The notes under the pieces were generated by a model. The model ran no database searches. It saw only the letters and a program-made list of their open reading frames with translations, and was not told the origin of the DNA. Position numbers and translations under genes: made by a program. Of a stretch of 64,000 bases of DNA, positions 60,748-64,000 are shown piece after piece (the first letter of the stretch is position 1; each line of letters begins with the position of its first letter). The stretch covers positions 5,036,129-5,100,128 of the forward strand of contig NC_135225.1 of NCBI RefSeq assembly GCF_052324685.1. Direction: 5' to 3'. This DNA comes from Brachyhypopomus gauderio (taxonomy: Eukaryota; Chordata; Actinopteri; Gymnotiformes; Hypopomidae).

Positions 60748-63110
60748 CATGGCTTTACAGATGTGTGCCTTTAATGTGTGCATTTATTTATATTTTAAAA
60801 TATGCATGTCACATTTGCATTTTGCCCAAATAAGAAGAAGAATCAGTTTTCTTATTATTAGTTTACAGGCTTTGTTTTGGTAATGGTGAATTATACAAAG
60901 CTGTCTGTTTACTATTTCACAATCTATGTATCACCACCAGGAATCATATCCAAAATCTTTCATCTATATCTTCTGGTATGAAATATTGTCTCACCTGAAA
61001 TGACCAACGGTACCCAAAATGATGAATCCATTGAACACATTTGGATCATTAGTTATCTAGATATAATTTTACACTCTTAGAGGACCTCAAGTACAATAAT
61101 GTATGTAAAATTACTAATGATTGCATTTACTCAAGTGCCATTTATCTTTAGAGGATGTATTATTTGTATTGTAACTGTGTTTGAAAATATCAACAATATG
61201 TAATTCTCACAGTGACTCTTGTTCAACTTTCCAGTGCAGTATATCATGCATGGGAGCTTTGAATTCAGGTTTGTGAGATAGTGGTTAGAGATTAGGATTG
61301 TTTTGATTTGATCTATCTGCAGAGTGCCTTTACCTCATTCCTTTATGACGGTGTTGTCTCTTCAACAACACATGATTAATGTTCTTTAGTCAGGCACTGC
61401 TGTGGAGCAGGAACGTGGTCTATTGACAGTCCCTGCATAATGCAGCTGTGTGCAAAGGATGTTTATTGTTTTATATGGATAATGACACACCGAAGGATGT
61501 TTATTTGTCTAAGTACAATTGTTCTATTTCTTATTTATCTCATTATACTTATTTTCTTCTATTTTTTCAATAATATTGAATTCATTCTATGTTCATTTAA
61601 CATAAACAATTTTCCAATTTACATAGAACAAATTGTCTCCAATTTGCATAGAACACTGTGACACTTCAGTTCTAGACCTCAGCATTTATCATGTCATGTC
61701 ACCATCAAAGATTAGAGAGCTCAGTCTGATTCACTGTAACTCTGCAGGTATACAAGGTCATTCATTACTAGCGTTATTTATTATTCTGTATTATGTATTT
61801 ATTTTAGAAAACAAAGTTTCAAAATTGGCACACTGCATTACATTGTTATTGCAAGTATTATTACATTGTTCCTTTTTTGCTCAAATTCATAGGCTTTATG
61901 AATTGTTTTGGAGATGTATTGCAATAAATATATTAATTATCACTGATCGTATCACGGTAATAAATGTTATTAGCACCCTCATCATATGATTTAAAATATT
62001 AGATTGTATATTTATATTGTGCAATATGACATCCATCTAAATGTTTTTGACTCAGGTGGATGTTTCCTTTGTGAGATTGCTTTATATACAGAACGTCAGA
62101 AGTGCATATAAAGGCCCAAATTATATTCATCTGCATTTTTGGTGTAAGTCATCTTGTACCAATTATGTTGTTATAGAAAATGAATATGTCAATGTTAAGT
62201 CAAGGACCCACTTCATCAATTTAAAACGATTAGATATTATTTGGCCTATAGAATTAACTGTACATTTGAGGTTATAACATATTTGTCTAGACTGTACACA
62301 TATTTTTAACAATCAAAATGTATTGATTTTTTGGCTTTTAACTAAATGTTTTTGTTTTTTTCTTTATTTATGTTTTTACCCTGACTTTCCCCCCGTTTAT
62401 ACCATGTTCCCCATCTTTTACCCAAGGATCCTACTCAAATTAGATTGCTCCACCTAATGCTATTTTTGACACTAGGCGTTTAAAGTTGGTTATAATCAGC
62501 CGTAATTATCTGAATTCCACACATATCGATGTTTTATATATGAATTTTACATCTTTTTCATTTTACAATTTTCTTGTTGGCCTAAATATATTTCTATCCT
62601 CGACGTGTGGAAATAGCGCCACATGGCTTGAAAAGCTACGTCGAGGCTCTAATAGCTATATTTAACAATTCAATTTGCAACCTTAGATGATGTTTTTATC
62701 ATCCTGCACATAACTATGACTTCAAAATAAACAAACTCACTCAGATTACTGTTAGCCTCGATTTTATTATAATTGATATTATTAATAATGTTTACACCAA
62801 TCACACACGTGATACGATTATGTACATTTCTAGTGGCATCTTAGTGTGTGCATTAGAATTCTAATGCATCGAGTAACCTGTAAGCTATGGCTACGGCACA
62901 ACTTAAATATTACCCTTTCTTAAACTGTTAGACTGAACAGTTCAAAATCACTGAAGCTAGTTATCTAGGCCGACAACACGCCTACAGCTTGCGGTTAAAT
63001 CGCAGTGTGTTTCTAGGCCAGTGCCCTTTCTTATTCTGTAACTCTACACAGTCGCAGCTCTCCGCACTGTCTGCGGCAGTGACTGACAGTTGCATGTAAA
63101 TTGCCCGCAA

Positions 63111-63116
63111 TTTATT
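63111..63116 (-). terminator. nkx3.3: Candidate polyadenylation signal of the NK3 homeobox gene
   Basis: AATAAA on the minus strand (GAAATAAATTG), about 290 bases downstream of the stop codon at 63,406. No closer canonical signal was seen. Confidence 0.4.
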
Positions 63117-63405
63117 TCATCATCTCCTCTCCAGATTTAGCCTATCACTTCATCAAATCACATAAACATTTTGAAATGAGTTTAAACTGATATATGGCAT
63201 TGACTTGATCTAATTCTTCCTTTGGACGCGCTTCAAGCTAATGATGTCTAGTTTTCCTAACCAGTTATCCTACACGCCACACATGGACACTGGCGTGTGT
63301 GTGCTGTCATTCCTCCTGCTTCCACATCCACAATTCATACCACCTTATCAAATAAACATTGCTGTGCGACCACCGTCCTTCAACAAGAAACAAAGAGTTC
63401 AACTG

Positions 63406-63878
63406 TCAGTACAAAGCGGCATTTGACGGGGAATTGGAGAGCCAGGGCTGGACACAGAACATGTAGGGGCAATATTGATACGACTGGTTCAAGTGAAGGA
63501 GACGCGTGGCGGCCAAGTCTTCAGCTCCGTACTGCCTCTGGTCATTCTGGACCAGGACTCTCACCGCGACCCTCTTCGCTAGTGTCGACGTCGACGTCGC
63601 GGCGAGCTCGGCCGCCATTTGCCGTCGCTTCGTTTTGTACCTCCTGTTCTGAAACCAAATCTTCACCTGCGTCTCCGTCAAAGTGAGAGCGCGCGCTAAG
63701 TCCGCGCGCTCGGGTCCGGACAGGTAGCGCTGCAGGTTAAAGCGCCTCTCCAGCTCATAGACCTGCGCGTGCGAGAAGGCAGCGCGAGACCTTTTCTTGC
63801 TGGATTTAGGGTGCCGGTCTACAAAGTTACACCTCTCCGCATTCTCTCTGTCAATGACTGGCAGTCGCGTGTCGAGTT
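63406..63878 (-). CDS. nkx3.3: NK3-family homeobox protein, second (homeobox) exon
   Basis: The exon opens after a GCAG acceptor at 63,879 in phase 1 and codes 156 further residues to a TGA. The homeodomain is residues 28-87 of the exon: [20 protein letters not shown] at the start and [20 protein letters not shown] at the end. It has the invariant W48, F49, N51 and R53, and Y54, which is typical of NK2/NK3 classes. After it come [17 protein letters not shown] and a Tyr/Pro/Cys-rich C-terminus ending SNAALY, close to NKX3-2 in style. Linkage to slc25a28 favours nkx3.3, a gene retained in fishes; nkx3.2 is the main alternative. NK3 proteins are nuclear transcription factors. Exon 1, with the TN motif, lies beyond the right edge. 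Confidence 0.88.
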
Positions 63879-63880
63879 CT

Positions 63881-64000
63881 GCGTGGAAATGGATAAAGTG
63901 ATTATGCGTGCCAAATTGTCACGATCATAAAAACATCTTTAAACGTGTTGTAATGATTTATAGTCGAACTGCACGAGGCTGTGGCACATCAGTTATTTGC
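63881..64000 (-). other. nkx3.3: Intron upstream of the homeobox exon
   Basis: From the acceptor at 63,879 to the window edge I see no coding sequence in any frame that would fit the first NK3 exon. It is taken as intron. Confidence 0.5.

Larger units (their letters stand above)
53330..63110. other. Gene desert between slc25a28 and the NK3 homeobox gene
   Basis: Nearly 10 kb with no exon that I can support. It carries microsatellites and a few repeat fragments listed separately. Several stretches without low complexity (for example 58,790-59,010 and 61,230-61,440) would be places to look for conserved regulatory elements, which cannot be judged from one genome. The region 61,440-62,300 is very AT-rich with chance open frames. 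Confidence 0.5.

Overview
This is vertebrate nuclear DNA, almost certainly from a ray-finned fish. It has intron-rich genes with GT-AG splice sites, long AT-rich introns, abundant (CA)n, (GA)n, (TA)n and (GATA)n microsatellites, and fish-type transposons (Tc1/mariner, hAT, an L2-type LINE, tRNA-derived SINEs). The SINE family and a short dispersed repeat near 14,003 are of kinds I associate with otophysan fishes (characins, catfishes, electric fishes); that narrowing is from memory and tentative. Layout, left to right. (1) 34-1,201, minus: first two coding exons of loxl4 (lysyl oxidase-like 4), which runs off the left edge; a probable 5' leader exon lies at 1,902-2,060. (2) 8,870-19,561, minus: a 15-exon gene with a complete 497-residue frame, a TTC31-like protein with basic coil, acidic stretch, TPRs, an RRM and a C-terminal CCCH zinc finger. 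(3) 20,558-30,190, minus: pyroxd2, 16 exons joined into a 579-residue mitochondrial FAD protein; its introns carry a dead Tc1 element and a hAT MITE. (4) 34,436-46,597, plus: slc25a28 (mitoferrin-2), four exons, 404 residues; its introns carry a BED-finger hAT remnant, a THAP-finger DNA transposon with a large 21-bp array, a 33-bp minisatellite and a 34-base G run. (5) 47,650-63,100: a gene-poor interval with a 23-bp satellite and one weak candidate exon. (6) 63,406-63,878, minus: the homeobox exon of an NK3 gene, best called nkx3.3; its first exon lies off the right edge. The genes are not an operon and share no single pathway. pyroxd2 and slc25a28 both encode mitochondrial proteins and are divergently arranged across about 4.2 kb. 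In human, LOXL4, PYROXD2, NKX2-3 and SLC25A28 lie together on 10q24, and the related pair SLC25A37/NKX3-1 is linked on 8p21, so the order here looks like an ancestral NK-homeobox/mitoferrin block. Exon limits come from reading splice sites, reading frame and remembered family sequences; no alignment or database search was run.
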